Part shown: positions 44,647 to 54,085 of the stretch, piece by piece
Numbering within the stretch: the stretch's first letter is position 1
How the letters are laid out: every line of letters starts with the position of its first letter
Assembly (NCBI GenBank): GCA_963809925.1
Contig: CAWELH010000008.1
Location: 434,001-498,000, forward strand
Source of the DNA: DASQZK01 sp963809925
Lineage (GTDB): Bacteria > Bacteroidota > Bacteroidia > Bacteroidales > GCA-2748055
Direction: 5' to 3'
Length of the DNA: 64,000 bases
Position numbers and translations under genes: made by a program
The notes under the pieces: generated by a model
The model's input: only the letters and a program-made list of their open reading frames with translations
What the model was told of the DNA's origin: nothing
The model's database searches: none

Positions 44647-46170
44647 ATGAAAAATTCACTTTTACCATTACTGGGGCTGACAGCAATTGCATCATGCACA
44701 TCCGGGAACAAGACACCGCAGATACCGGAAAAGCCAAATATCGTGATCATCTATTGTGATGATCTAGGCTATGGGGATGTCGGATATAACGGTGCTATTG
44801 GTGTGGAAACACCTCATATTGACAGCCTTGCCCGTAACGGACTGGTATTTACCGATGCCCATTGCTCCGCGGCAACCTGCACTCCATCGCGTTTTTCGCT
44901 GTTGACAGGAAGTTATGCTTTCCGGAACAATGCTGCCGTTCTTCCCGGTGATGCGCCACTGATTATCGATACGGAAAAGGGAAGTCTCCCCTCCATGCTG
45001 CAGAAAGCCGGGTATACCACCGGCGTTATTGGAAAATGGCATCTCGGACTTGGCCGGGGTCAGGTTGACTGGAATGCCGAGATCAGTCCAGGTCCCATGG
45101 AAATTGGTTTCGACTATAGCTTTTTGATCCCGGCAACTGCCGATCGTGTTCCCTGTGTTTTTGTCGAAAATCAGAAGGTTGTGGGCCTGGATCCGTCCGA
45201 TCCCATTGAAGTGAGCTATAAGCAAGATTTTGGTTTTTACCCTACGGGTTTGGATCATCCGGAAATGCTGAAAATGAAGGCTGATACACAGCACAGCTGC
45301 ACCATTGTTGACAGCGTGAGTCGTATCGGATATATGAAAGGTGGCAAAGCTGCCCTCTGGAAAGATGAGAATTTTCCGCTCGTACTTACGACCAAAGCCC
45401 GGAAATTCATGGATGAAAACAAGAACCGGCCTTTCTTCCTCTATTTTGCCCTGAGTGATATCCATGTTCCGCGAATGCCCAATCATCGCTTTAGCGGTAA
45501 TTCAACCATGGGGCGGCGCGGTGACGAAATCGTACAGGCCGACTGGTGTACAGGCCAAATCATCAGAGCACTCCGATCACTGGGTCTGGAAAACAATACG
45601 CTCATCATCTTTTCAAGTGATAACGGACCCGTTCTCAACGACGGCTATGAGGATGGCGCAGAAGAACTCGTTGGCGTCCATAAACCGGCCGGACCTTTCA
45701 GGGGAGGCAAATACAGCGCTTTTGAAGCCGGTACACGCATGCCAACCATCGTATACTGGCCCGGTGTAGTCAACGCGGGTGTAAGTCATGCGCTCCTCTC
45801 ACAGGTCGACCTTTATGCTTCCCTGGCCCAGCTTACCGGCCAGGAACTTGAAAAAGGAGACGCCCCCGACAGTTACGCTCTCCTGGATGCCTGGCTGGGA
45901 AAATCAGAAAAAGGCAGGCAGATTATGCTGGAAGAATCCTCAACACTTTCTCTCCGGGACGGTAATTGGAAATACATTGATCCGCTTAAAAATGTGATGC
46001 CATTTTGGATGAAATATAAAAAAGTGGAATTCGGCCTCTCCGGGGATGTTCAGTTGTACGATCTCAGTGTGGATCCGGGTGAAAAGGTAAACGTTGCCGA
46101 CAAATACCCTGAGAAGGTTCAGGAGATGCAGAAGATGCTCAGGGAGATCGAGGAGGGTTCTTCGAGATAG
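44647..46170 (+). CDS. Type I sulfatase (arylsulfatase-like), lipoprotein
   Basis: The signal peptide ends in LTAIASC (Cys17). The metal-binding N-terminus IVIIYCDDLGYGDVGYNG and the sulfatase signature CTPSRFSLLTG are present. Cys78 is the residue converted to formylglycine, so an anaerobic (anSME-type) or other maturase elsewhere is needed. Later metal ligands are in IIFSSDNGPVLNDG. The length of 507 residues is typical. It is co-directional with the GH27 gene. The composite repeat begins at its stop codon. Confidence 0.94.
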   Translation: MKNSLLPLLGLTAIASCTSGNKTPQIPEKPNIVIIYCDDLGYGDVGYNGAIGVETPHIDSLARNGLVFTDAHCSAATCTPSRFSLLTGSYAFRNNAAVLPGDAPLIIDTEKGSLPSMLQKAGYTTGVIGKWHLGLGRGQVDWNAEISPGPMEIGFDYSFLIPATADRVPCVFVENQKVVGLDPSDPIEVSYKQDFGFYPTGLDHPEMLKMKADTQHSCTIVDSVSRIGYMKGGKAALWKDENFPLVLTTKARKFMDENKNRPFFLYFALSDIHVPRMPNHRFSGNSTMGRRGDEIVQADWCTGQIIRALRSLGLENNTLIIFSSDNGPVLNDGYEDGAEELVGVHKPAGPFRGGKYSAFEAGTRMPTIVYWPGVVNAGVSHALLSQVDLYASLAQLTGQELEKGDAPDSYALLDAWLGKSEKGRQIMLEESSTLSLRDGNWKYIDPLKNVMPFWMKYKKVEFGLSGDVQLYDLSVDPGEKVNVADKYPEKVQEMQKMLREIEEGSSR

Positions 46171-46624
46171 GGGGAAGTTAGGAAGTTAGGGGGTTAGGGA
46201 GGCTGTTCTTTAGGTCACTCTTCATTCAACAAACCCCCTTCGGCAAGCTCGGGGACCACCTTCGGTAAGTTCAGGTAACTCCCTTCAGCAAGTCCAGGAA
46301 CTACCCTTCGGCAGGCTCAGGGACCGTCTTCGGTAAGTTCAGGGAGCGTGTGTAATTTTCTCCTTAGCAAAATTATTTTGAAACCGTTTTTTGAATATGC
46401 CCCTATAATATTGTTCTTATATACGTAATTGCAGGGGTTCCCACCCCCCTCCCACCACCCTTAATCCGTAAAAAGAACAAATCTCAGCTACCCTCTGACA
46501 TGTTAGAAAACAGAGCGCAGAAATAAATTGTCAAGTCAATACGGGTTCCCCCGTGCCCCCCGATGATAACTTAATGTGAAATATGACTGAATATCAGCCA
46601 GTACAAATGTGCTTTTTTCGAACA
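46167..46624. repeat. Composite intergenic repeat, copy B (core 46407-46624)
   Basis: This is the second copy of the element at 30887-31511, directly after the sulfatase stop. Its order is the same: a GGAAGTTAGGAAGTTAGGG block, TCACTCTTCATTCAACAAAC, REP-like units, and then the 218-base core from AATATTGTTCTTATA to TTTTTTCGAAC. The core differs from copy A by scattered substitutions and small indels, while short blocks are fully conserved. Confidence 0.8.
46235..46347. repeat. Array of REP-like 20-bp units
   Basis: Five degenerate units of the type CCCTTCGGCAAGCTCAGGGA lie in tandem here. A further unit occurs at about 46711-46733 and another at 31161-31182. Each has CCCT/AGGG ends that can pair. 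They resemble short palindromic repeats found between genes in many genomes. Confidence 0.7.
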
Positions 46625-47132
46625 CCCCATATTCACCAAACTTAGCCCGCCTCCGCTAAAGCTACGGTGGACCGCGTCTGCCATAGCTTTAGAGGAGGTG
46701 AATCAACAAACCCCCTTCGGCAAGCTCAGGGACCGGATGTATTTTTCTCCATTGCATGATTATACTTAAAACAGTGTAATCTCCAATTTCTTCCAAAATT
46801 AAGCAGGATATTATACGCAGCCTTCCATATTGAGTGCGGACTCCGATATGTTCGGTGAAGTGGCTGCCAACCATATGGCAGATATGTCGTCTGATTGTCT
46901 TTTACACTAAATTTTTCTGACCCACGATTTCTTTACTAAAATAAAAGTCCCACACCGCAGAAAGAATTCCGGAACGGAAATTCACAATAACGGTGATCAT
47001 CCGCCGCCGCCACGCTTTACCCCATATCTACTGCAACAAGAAAAAACAACTTCGGGATTTTTACACTTCGAAAAAGAACAATCCAAACCCGGCGTTGTAA
47101 ATCAAGATAGTTTACTTCGCTGGTTTCAGACA
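46625..47132. other. Intergenic remainder upstream of the MFS gene
   Basis: This part contains a degenerate GC-rich repeat (about 46640-46705, with GCTTTAGAGGAGG at its end) and one more REP-like unit. The remainder is unassigned. No promoter match to TAnnTTTG was found for the MFS gene. Confidence 0.45.
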
Positions 47133-48419
47133 ATGGTACAAAATAATCAAACGGGCATTAGACAGATATTCAGGTCGCTGAAATACAGAAATTTCCGGTT
47201 GTTCATGACAGGTCAGAGCATCTCTCTCATCGGCACCTGGATACAACGTGTTGCATTACCCTGGCTGGTATATGATCTTACAAATTCACCGTTCCTCCTT
47301 GGATTTGTTGGTTTTGCCGCCTTGGTTCCGGTATTTATTATCACTCCTTTTGCCGGTGTACTTATAGAAAGGTGGAACCGCTACCGTATTATGATCATCA
47401 CACAGATCCTGTCAATGATCCAGGCCTTTATCCTTGCCGGGCTGGTTTTCTCCGGCCAAATTCAGGTATGGCATATCATCGCATTAAGCCTTTTATTGGG
47501 CTGTATAAACGCCTTCGACAGTCCTGCCAGGCAGTCGTTTATGGTAGAAATGGTGGAACGAAAGGAGAACCTGGGAAATGCCATTGCCCTGAACTCCATG
47601 ATGGTAAACGGAGCCAGGCTCATAGGTCCTTCAATAGCAGGTATGCTTATCGGTTTTGCAGGGGAAAGCCTTTGTTTCCTGGTCAACGGCATGAGCTATT
47701 TTGTGGTCATCATTTCACTGCTTATGATGAAAATAGTGCCGAGATCCGTGGAGCCAAAGCGTAAATACCTGTTTACCGATCTGAAAGAAGGGTTCAGATA
47801 TACCTTCAGTTTCATCCCGATTAAATCGATATTATTACTCCTTGCCCTTGCCAGTCTGACAGCCATGCCCTACACCGTCCTCATGCCGGTGTTTGTGAAA
47901 GAGATCCTTCACGGCAGCTCACACACCTTTGGCTTTCTTATGGGAGCAGCAGGAATGGGCGCCCTGGCAGGAGCCTTATTCCTCGCATCAAGGAAGTCCG
48001 TTGTGGGCCTGGATAAGGTAATACCGATCGCTACGGGCATATTTGGGCTGGGACTGATCATGTTCTCCTTCACATCATCCTTTGTCCTTTCAATGATTTT
48101 CATGGTGATCACCGGAATGGGTATGATGGTCCTGGCCGCATCGGGTAATTCAATCATCCAGACCATCGTTGATGATACCATGCGGGGAAGGGTGATGAGC
48201 TTTTATACCCTCTCCTTCCTCGGTATTGCACCCTTCGGAAGGATCCTTGCCGGAAGCCTTGCTTCCACCATCGGAACACCGCTGACATTCATGTTTGGAG
48301 GAATCTGCTGTATTGCCGGGGCGGTTATATTTGCACTCCGGTTGCCCGCGATACGCGAGGTTATCAATCCGCTTTATGTGAATTTGGGGATGGTTGATGA
48401 TGCCATAAGAAGGAATTAG
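47133..48419 (+). CDS. MFS transporter, MFS_3/EntS-type
   Basis: The protein is 428 residues with twelve predicted helices. The N-terminus FRSLKYRNFRLFMTGQSISL and LIGTWIQRVALPWLVYDLT, together with GVLIERWNRYRIMI after helix 2, are typical of the EntS-like exporter group. PARQSFMVEMVERKENLGNA and DDTMRGRVMSFYTL are also family features. Such proteins export siderophores or drugs; the substrate is not shown here. It is monocistronic. Confidence 0.9.
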   Translation: MVQNNQTGIRQIFRSLKYRNFRLFMTGQSISLIGTWIQRVALPWLVYDLTNSPFLLGFVGFAALVPVFIITPFAGVLIERWNRYRIMIITQILSMIQAFILAGLVFSGQIQVWHIIALSLLLGCINAFDSPARQSFMVEMVERKENLGNAIALNSMMVNGARLIGPSIAGMLIGFAGESLCFLVNGMSYFVVIISLLMMKIVPRSVEPKRKYLFTDLKEGFRYTFSFIPIKSILLLLALASLTAMPYTVLMPVFVKEILHGSSHTFGFLMGAAGMGALAGALFLASRKSVVGLDKVIPIATGIFGLGLIMFSFTSSFVLSMIFMVITGMGMMVLAASGNSIIQTIVDDTMRGRVMSFYTLSFLGIAPFGRILAGSLASTIGTPLTFMFGGICCIAGAVIFALRLPAIREVINPLYVNLGMVDDAIRRN

Positions 48420-48458
48420 TACTGGAGATTGTCCTGTATTTCCACTGAACTCAGGAAG

Positions 48459-48920
48459 TTACCTGTTATGCCCGTTCCTTTTAGTGCGGAAAAACCGGGT
48501 AAGGAGATCCCCGCATTCAACGTTCAGGATCCCACTAACGACCTGAGTTTTCGGATGAAGGATACCTGTTCCTGAAAGGCTGTATCCGGCTGTTGGGTCG
48601 GGAGCGCCGTACACCAGCAATCCGAGTTTGGCCCACTGACTTGCAGAAGCACACATTACGCAGGGTTCGAGGGTCACGTATAACGTGCAATCGTCGAGGT
48701 ATTTGCTGCCCAGGTAGTTCTCAGCTGATGTTATCGCCAGCATCTCGGCATGAGCCGTCACGTCGTTCAGTTCCTCAGTCATGTTGTGGCTCCTGGCAAT
48801 GATCCGGTTCTGGCTGACGATGATCGCACCGACCGGAACTTCGTCCTTTTCAAAGGCTCTGCGGGCTTCTTTCAGGGCCTCATTCATAAAATATTCATTT
48901 GAAAACAGCGCGTACGACAT
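48459..48920 (-). CDS. tadA: tRNA adenosine(34) deaminase
   Basis: TadA converts A34 to inosine in the tRNA-Arg (ACG) wobble position. The zinc site is complete: His57 and catalytic Glu59 in TAHAEMLAIT, and Cys87 and Cys90 in EPCVMCASA. The 153-residue length is normal. It is convergent with the MFS gene and stands alone. A general nucleoside deaminase of the same fold is possible but less likely. Confidence 0.92.
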   Translation of the reverse strand: MSYALFSNEYFMNEALKEARRAFEKDEVPVGAIIVSQNRIIARSHNMTEELNDVTAHAEMLAITSAENYLGSKYLDDCTLYVTLEPCVMCASASQWAKLGLLVYGAPDPTAGYSLSGTGILHPKTQVVSGILNVECGDLLTRFFRTKRNGHNR

Positions 48921-49157
48921 AAAAAATAATTAAGCTTTGTCTGTATAATGATCTCTATTCTTCTTATTTTCGCATCCTAATAAAAAGATGTTTAATCAGT
49001 TGACATCACTGCGAAAAGAACTGTGTTCGTATTTCAGGATATAAAAATAATCAATTTTATATAGCATTGCCTGAAGATGAACAGAGTGAAAAGCTTCCTG
49101 TTCTATCTATGAACATGAAAGTAAGTATTGACAGACAATAACCTAGTATAAAAACCA

Positions 49158-50909
49158 ATGTACAGAACTCATACCTGCGGAGAACTCAGAATTACAAATG
49201 CCGGTGAAAAAGTTACCCTCAGCGGTTGGGTAAACAAGTCCAGGGATCTGGGAGGGATGACCTTCATTGATCTGAGAGACCGCTATGGCATAACACAGCT
49301 TGTATTCAACATGGATACAAATGCCGGCCTTTGCGAAAGGGCACGTGAACTGGGAAGGGAATTTGTAATCCGCGTCATCGGTAAGGTCACTGAACGAAGC
49401 AACAAGAACCTGAAAATACCTACCGGAGAGATTGAGATTATTACTGATGAACTTACCATACTGAACGTATCGAAAACCCCGCCTTTCACCATTGAGGAAA
49501 AAACCGACGGCGGTGACGACCTGCGTATGAAATTCAGGTACCTTGATCTTCGCCGTGAAACCGTAAGAAAAAATCTAGAACTGAGGCATGAAATGGCCCA
49601 GGAAGTCAGAAAATATCTCAGCGGGGAGGGCTTCCTCGAAATTGAAACACCGGTACTGATCAAATCAACACCGGAAGGCGCCCGTGATTTCGTGGTACCG
49701 TCAAGAATGAACCCTACTCAGTTCTATGCATTGCCGCAGTCGCCCCAGACCTTTAAGCAATTGCTCATGGTGGCCGGCTTCGACAAGTATTTCCAGATTG
49801 TAAAATGCTTCCGGGACGAGGATCTTCGGGCCGACAGACAACCTGAATTCACCCAGATCGACTGTGAAATGTCCTTCGTGGATCGGGATGACATTCTTGA
49901 TACCTTTGAAGGAATGGCAAAGCATCTCTTCAAAACGGTACTTAAGGTAAATATCGACGAAACGTTCCCCAGGATGACGTTTTATGAAGCAGTAAACAGG
50001 TATGGCACCGACAAGCCCGACCTGCGATTTGGCATGCCGATTGAGGAACTGACCAGTGAAGTGAAAAACAGCGGCTTTTCCGTCTTCGATAACGCAGAAT
50101 ATGTAGGTGCCATCAACGCTGAAACATGCAGTGAATATACCCGAAAACAGATCGATGAACTGACCGACTGGGTAAAAAGACCCCAGATTGGTGCCACCGG
50201 CCTGATATATTTGAGATGTAATGCCGACGGAAGCTTTAAGTCGTCTGTGGATAAGTTTTTCAGTCCGGATGCCCTTGCATCATGGGCCGGGAAATTTGGA
50301 GCCAAAGCCGGTGACCTCCTGCTGATCATGGCCGGTTCACGGAAGAAGACACTTAACGCACTTGGTGAACTCAGGCTGGAGATGGGAAAACGCCTGGGAT
50401 TACGTAATAAAAATACCTTCAAACCCTTATGGGTAATTGACTTCCCTCTCTTTGAATGGGATGACGAAACGCAGCGGTTTTATGCCATGCATCACCCCTT
50501 CACCTCACCTATGGAAGAAGATATCGCCTTCTTTGAATCCGATCCAGGGAAAGTCAGGGCAAAGGCATACGACCTAGTGATCAACGGCGTGGAGATCGGT
50601 GGGGGTTCGATAAGGATCCACAATGAAGACCTTCAGAAGCTGATGTTCAAACAACTAGGTTTTACACAGGAGGAAGCACAGGATCAGTTTGGTTTTCTTA
50701 TGAATGCATTCAGGTATGGTGCTCCTCCCCATGGGGGCATTGCCTTCGGCTTCGACAGATGGGTATCGCTGTTTGCCGGTCTCGATTCCATCAGGGATGT
50801 CATCGCCTTCCCGAAAAACAATGCCGGCAGGGACGTTATGATCGATACCCCCTCATCAATAAAACAGGTTCAGCTGGATGAACTCAGGCTGATACTGAAA
50901 AAGGAGTAA
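49158..50909 (+). CDS. aspS: Aspartate--tRNA ligase
   Basis: This is a class II synthetase of 583 residues with an N-terminal OB-fold (VTLSGWVNKSRDLGGMTFID). The core has motif 2 (FRDEDLRADRQPEFTQID), a bacterial GAD insertion domain and motif 3 (GIAFGFDRWVSLFAG). The presence of the insertion and the bacterial length support AspRS over AsnRS. It is a single gene. Confidence 0.97.
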   Translation: MYRTHTCGELRITNAGEKVTLSGWVNKSRDLGGMTFIDLRDRYGITQLVFNMDTNAGLCERARELGREFVIRVIGKVTERSNKNLKIPTGEIEIITDELTILNVSKTPPFTIEEKTDGGDDLRMKFRYLDLRRETVRKNLELRHEMAQEVRKYLSGEGFLEIETPVLIKSTPEGARDFVVPSRMNPTQFYALPQSPQTFKQLLMVAGFDKYFQIVKCFRDEDLRADRQPEFTQIDCEMSFVDRDDILDTFEGMAKHLFKTVLKVNIDETFPRMTFYEAVNRYGTDKPDLRFGMPIEELTSEVKNSGFSVFDNAEYVGAINAETCSEYTRKQIDELTDWVKRPQIGATGLIYLRCNADGSFKSSVDKFFSPDALASWAGKFGAKAGDLLLIMAGSRKKTLNALGELRLEMGKRLGLRNKNTFKPLWVIDFPLFEWDDETQRFYAMHHPFTSPMEEDIAFFESDPGKVRAKAYDLVINGVEIGGGSIRIHNEDLQKLMFKQLGFTQEEAQDQFGFLMNAFRYGAPPHGGIAFGFDRWVSLFAGLDSIRDVIAFPKNNAGRDVMIDTPSSIKQVQLDELRLILKKE

Positions 50910-50969
50910 GAGGGGCCGCAATTTCCTGAAAAACATTGGATTGTTATCCGTTCAAAAAATAATAGGACG

Positions 50970-51398
50970 ATGAATAACAGAAGAATAATCCCAATACTTT
51001 TTGTATTGTTACTGGTTACCTCCGGTATGCAGCTTCATGCCCAGGAGAAGAATAATCAAATAAAGACCAGTCTGGTAATGCCACTGGGCCGAGTCTTCCA
51101 ACTTTCCTATGAGAGGATGCTGAACAGCGATATGAGTCTGGAAATGGCAATAGGTATAGGCACAGTCTTTTATGTCAACCCGCAGTTCAGGTATTATCTC
51201 AGCGAAACCCAGCAGGCACCTACCGGCGTTTTCATTTCACCTTATGCACTTGTTGGTGATGAGATGGCAGGTGGCGGGCTTACTGTTGGATATCAGAGAC
51301 TTTTTAAACAGAAGGTCTCTCTTGAGGCCTTTCTTGGGCCTCTGATTGCAGAAGATATATCGGTGTGGGGTGGGATTAACGTAGGTATTGCATTCTGA
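50970..51398 (+). CDS. Small outer-membrane-type protein, paralogue 1
   Basis: A signal peptide (IIPILFVLLLVTSGMQLHAQ) precedes about 117 residues of alternating beta-strand pattern, ending with a C-terminal Phe (GGINVGIAF) as in small outer-membrane barrels. It shares the frame KTSL...YERxLN...YRYYLS-like and the QRxFKxKxSLxAxxGP region with the gene 193 bases downstream. No function is known. It may be a DUF3575-like porin-fold protein. Confidence 0.75.
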   Translation: MNNRRIIPILFVLLLVTSGMQLHAQEKNNQIKTSLVMPLGRVFQLSYERMLNSDMSLEMAIGIGTVFYVNPQFRYYLSETQQAPTGVFISPYALVGDEMAGGGLTVGYQRLFKQKVSLEAFLGPLIAEDISVWGGINVGIAF

Positions 51399-51590
51399 GA
51401 AAGCCGAATTAAGATTTTTTTTCAAACCCTGGACTGCTTTATCTTCGCGCTGAAAGTCGCACCCCACAGGCCTTACAGTTATTTTAGTTAAGTTAAAATT
51501 CTTTTCTGTTGATAAATGGCAGAACCCCTGACAAAATTTTGCGTATTATATGCTTTCCTTTGTAGTCAATAACTTATAATCTTTACGTCT

Positions 51591-52160
51591 ATGAAAAAAA
51601 TTCTTATTTTCACATTCACCCTTCTAATGTCAGCGACGCTCATGGTCAGCGCCCAGGAAAAGATGAATATTATCAAGACCAGTCTTACCTCTATCTTTTT
51701 TAGTACAGTAAATGTTGATTATGAACGTGTACTGAATGAAAATTCCAGTTTCCAGCTCGGATTTTATTATACGGGTGCTGGTCTTTATTCATCAAGTTTC
51801 AACGGAATTGCCATCACTCCCGAATACAGATATTACCTTTCGGGATCCAAAGTGGCTCCAAACGGACCGTACATTGCACCTTATTTAAGGTATCAGAATT
51901 TCTCTGCCAAATCCGGGAGTTTGGGTGATCCGGAATATGTGAAAGGTACCATTAGCATTATAAGCGGCGGCCTCGTGGTTGGGGTACAGCGTACTTTTAA
52001 AGATAAAATCTCACTTGGCGCTTATATAGGACCCGGATATTATTTTCCCTCTGTGACTTACAAAGACAATACTGGTAATCAAGTATTTGATTTCGGGGTA
52101 TTCAAGAATAACGGATTTGTCTGGGGACGCGCCGGAGTTGATATTGGATTCGTGTTCTAG
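51591..52160 (+). CDS. Small outer-membrane-type protein, paralogue 2
   Basis: This is a 189-residue protein with signal peptide KILIFTFTLLMSATLMVSAQ and a beta-rich body with the repeating aromatic pattern of outer-membrane barrels, ending VDIGFVF. IIKTSLTSIFFSTVNVDYER and GVQRTFKDKISLGAYIGPGY align with the shorter upstream paralogue, so the pair arose by duplication. A near-consensus -7 element (ATCTTTA) lies just before the start. Function unknown. Confidence 0.78.
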   Translation: MKKILIFTFTLLMSATLMVSAQEKMNIIKTSLTSIFFSTVNVDYERVLNENSSFQLGFYYTGAGLYSSSFNGIAITPEYRYYLSGSKVAPNGPYIAPYLRYQNFSAKSGSLGDPEYVKGTISIISGGLVVGVQRTFKDKISLGAYIGPGYYFPSVTYKDNTGNQVFDFGVFKNNGFVWGRAGVDIGFVF

Positions 52161-52178
52161 GCTAATTTCATTTTGTTT

Positions 52179-52778
52179 TCAGAACCGGAACTCTAACTGT
52201 TTATCAACCTTGTTGAAAGATTTACGGTGCCATTTTGTGGTGCCGTATTTTTTTATGGCCTCCCGGTGTGCAAGTGTTGCATACCCTTTGTTTGTATCCC
52301 ACGAATAGTAAGGGAATTCCTCATGCAGATCTCGCATGAAATCATCACGGTATGTTTTTGCAAGGATGGACGCTGCAGCAATAGACAAATAAAGCCCGTC
52401 GCCACCGATAATGCAGGTATGCCCGATGTTGGGATAGGGTCGGAAACGGTTTCCGTCGACCAGCAGATGGCCGGGCACATTTTTCAGTCCTTTAATAGCG
52501 CGGTGCATGGCAAGAAACGACGCATTGAGGATATTGATCTCATCAATTTCTTCCACCGAGGCAAAACCCACGGCCCAGTCGACCGCCTGTTCTTCAATCT
52601 CCGTCCTGAGCTTATATCTTAACGGTTCAGCGATCTGTTTGGAATCATTTATAAGAGGGTGTGTATAGGATTCCGGAAGGACCACGGCAGCGGCATAAAC
52701 CGGCCCCGACAGGCAACCCCTCCCGGCTTCATCACAGCCGGCTTCAGCAATTCCCTTTTGATAACAGCTTTTAAGCAT
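52179..52778 (-). CDS. rnhB: Ribonuclease HII
   Basis: The enzyme removes ribonucleotides from DNA. The active site begins with AGCDEAGRGCLSGPVYAAAV (Asp16, Glu17), and a later catalytic Asp lies in LLVDGNRFRP. The length of 199 residues is normal. Its start codon overlaps the end of the broken glycosyltransferase gene (…AATGCTTAA), which suggests former translational coupling. Confidence 0.96.
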   Translation of the reverse strand: MLKSCYQKGIAEAGCDEAGRGCLSGPVYAAAVVLPESYTHPLINDSKQIAEPLRYKLRTEIEEQAVDWAVGFASVEEIDEINILNASFLAMHRAIKGLKNVPGHLLVDGNRFRPYPNIGHTCIIGGDGLYLSIAAASILAKTYRDDFMRDLHEEFPYYSWDTNKGYATLAHREAIKKYGTTKWHRKSFNKVDKQLEFRF

Positions 52779-53902
52779 TGACCATTACTTTTTCAATCAG
52801 TTGCCAGAACCGTTCGGCAGTTTTGTCCCAGCTGAAAAGCCCGGCACGTCGCAAGCCCTTTTCCCTCATTATCGTCCTGTAAAACAGGGTCACCGGCTAC
52901 CTTTATCATATTTACGGAATATGTTTTCAATATCTCCGGGCGGGCAGAGCAAGGCAGCACCGCCCGAAATTTCAGGAAGAGAAGTTGAATCGGAGGCAAT
53001 TACAGGAATTCCGCAGCGCATTGCCTCGATCATCGGGATTCCAAAGCCCTCAAAAAATGGCACAAATACCATGGCTACCGCTGAAGCCAATATCCTGTGT
53101 AGCTTGTCCGGGTTAAGCCTTCCCGTAAAAATAATCTCATCTTTGAAAGTCATACCTTTCAGACAACGGTCGATCTCATCCGTCATAAACATTTTCTCTC
53201 CAATGATCACCATTCTGTGTTCAGTACCAGACCGGCTTCTGAAAAGGTCGTATGCTTTTAACATGCCAGGGATATTCTTTCTCGGATGAAGTGTCCCGAT
53301 ATACACAAAATAAGGGAGTCCGCCTGTCAGATTCTTTTTTTCCTCCTCAATCTGAGATGTTTCCATCGGTATATACCGTTCATTCACACCATTATACAAA
53401 ACGTCGACTTTCAATGGATCGATTCCGTAACTCTACAAATATCTGCTTTGGAATACTCCGATACCGTCCCGATCATACTGGCTTTGGCGGCAAATTTCGG
53501 GAAATAATGATTATAGTACCAGCGTGAACTGAAGGGCAGATCACCGGGGCGATGCAGAAAGTTTATGTCGTGTATGACGGATACTGAGGGCACATTTGAT
53601 TTCAACGGGAGGTATCCGTCAGGTGACACGAAAACATCGGCCTCCTCCTTTTTAAGTGCACGCATCACTGACCTTTCAAACCACAGATACCAGAGAACAG
53701 GGTGTCTTGCCGGAGGGCCGATGACAACAGGTTTGACATTCTCAGCAAATACAAATTCCCTGTCGTACGGCCTGTCGAATAAAAAAATAAATTCATGGCC
53801 GGAATGTGATTCTGTAATCCTTTTCATCGTCTCATACGTGAACCAGCCGATTCCGTCGAGCCTGTCTTTCAATAATAAACGAGTATTTACAACGATTCGC
53901 AT
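52771..53902 (-). pseudogene. GT4-family glycosyltransferase with three frameshifts
   Basis: The pieces together give a complete GT-B glycosyltransferase. The N-terminal domain is MRIVVNTRLLLKDRLDGIGW through TVSEYSKADICR. The C-terminal domain carries YFVYIGTLHPRKNIPGMLKA, the donor-binding FFEGFGIPMIEAMRCGIPVI and a tail LRRAGLFSWDKTAERFWQLI. The frame breaks near 53427 (one base missing, after DICR), near 52914 (one extra A, after ENIFR) and near 52881 (one extra A, after LQDD). Three independent single-base indels within 550 bases suggest real decay or a poorly sequenced patch. A functional form would have added a sugar in a surface glycan pathway with the flippase next door. Confidence 0.8.
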
Positions 53903-54085
53903 TGACCTTTATTCCTGTGTCTAAAGGTATACAATAGCCAATAAAAACGAAAATTACCAGCATTTGGCGTGAAAAGAATGCCGATTAAACATTGTTCCTT
54001 ATCTTCGTTTGATAAATTGAACCGTATCAGATAAAGATAGTTTCATTATCAACCCGAATGCCTGCAAGCTTCTAAACCAACCGCA

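Noticed and set aside
44764..45486. 240-codon minus-strand frame
   Set aside because: Antisense to the sulfatase coding region; no family resemblance.
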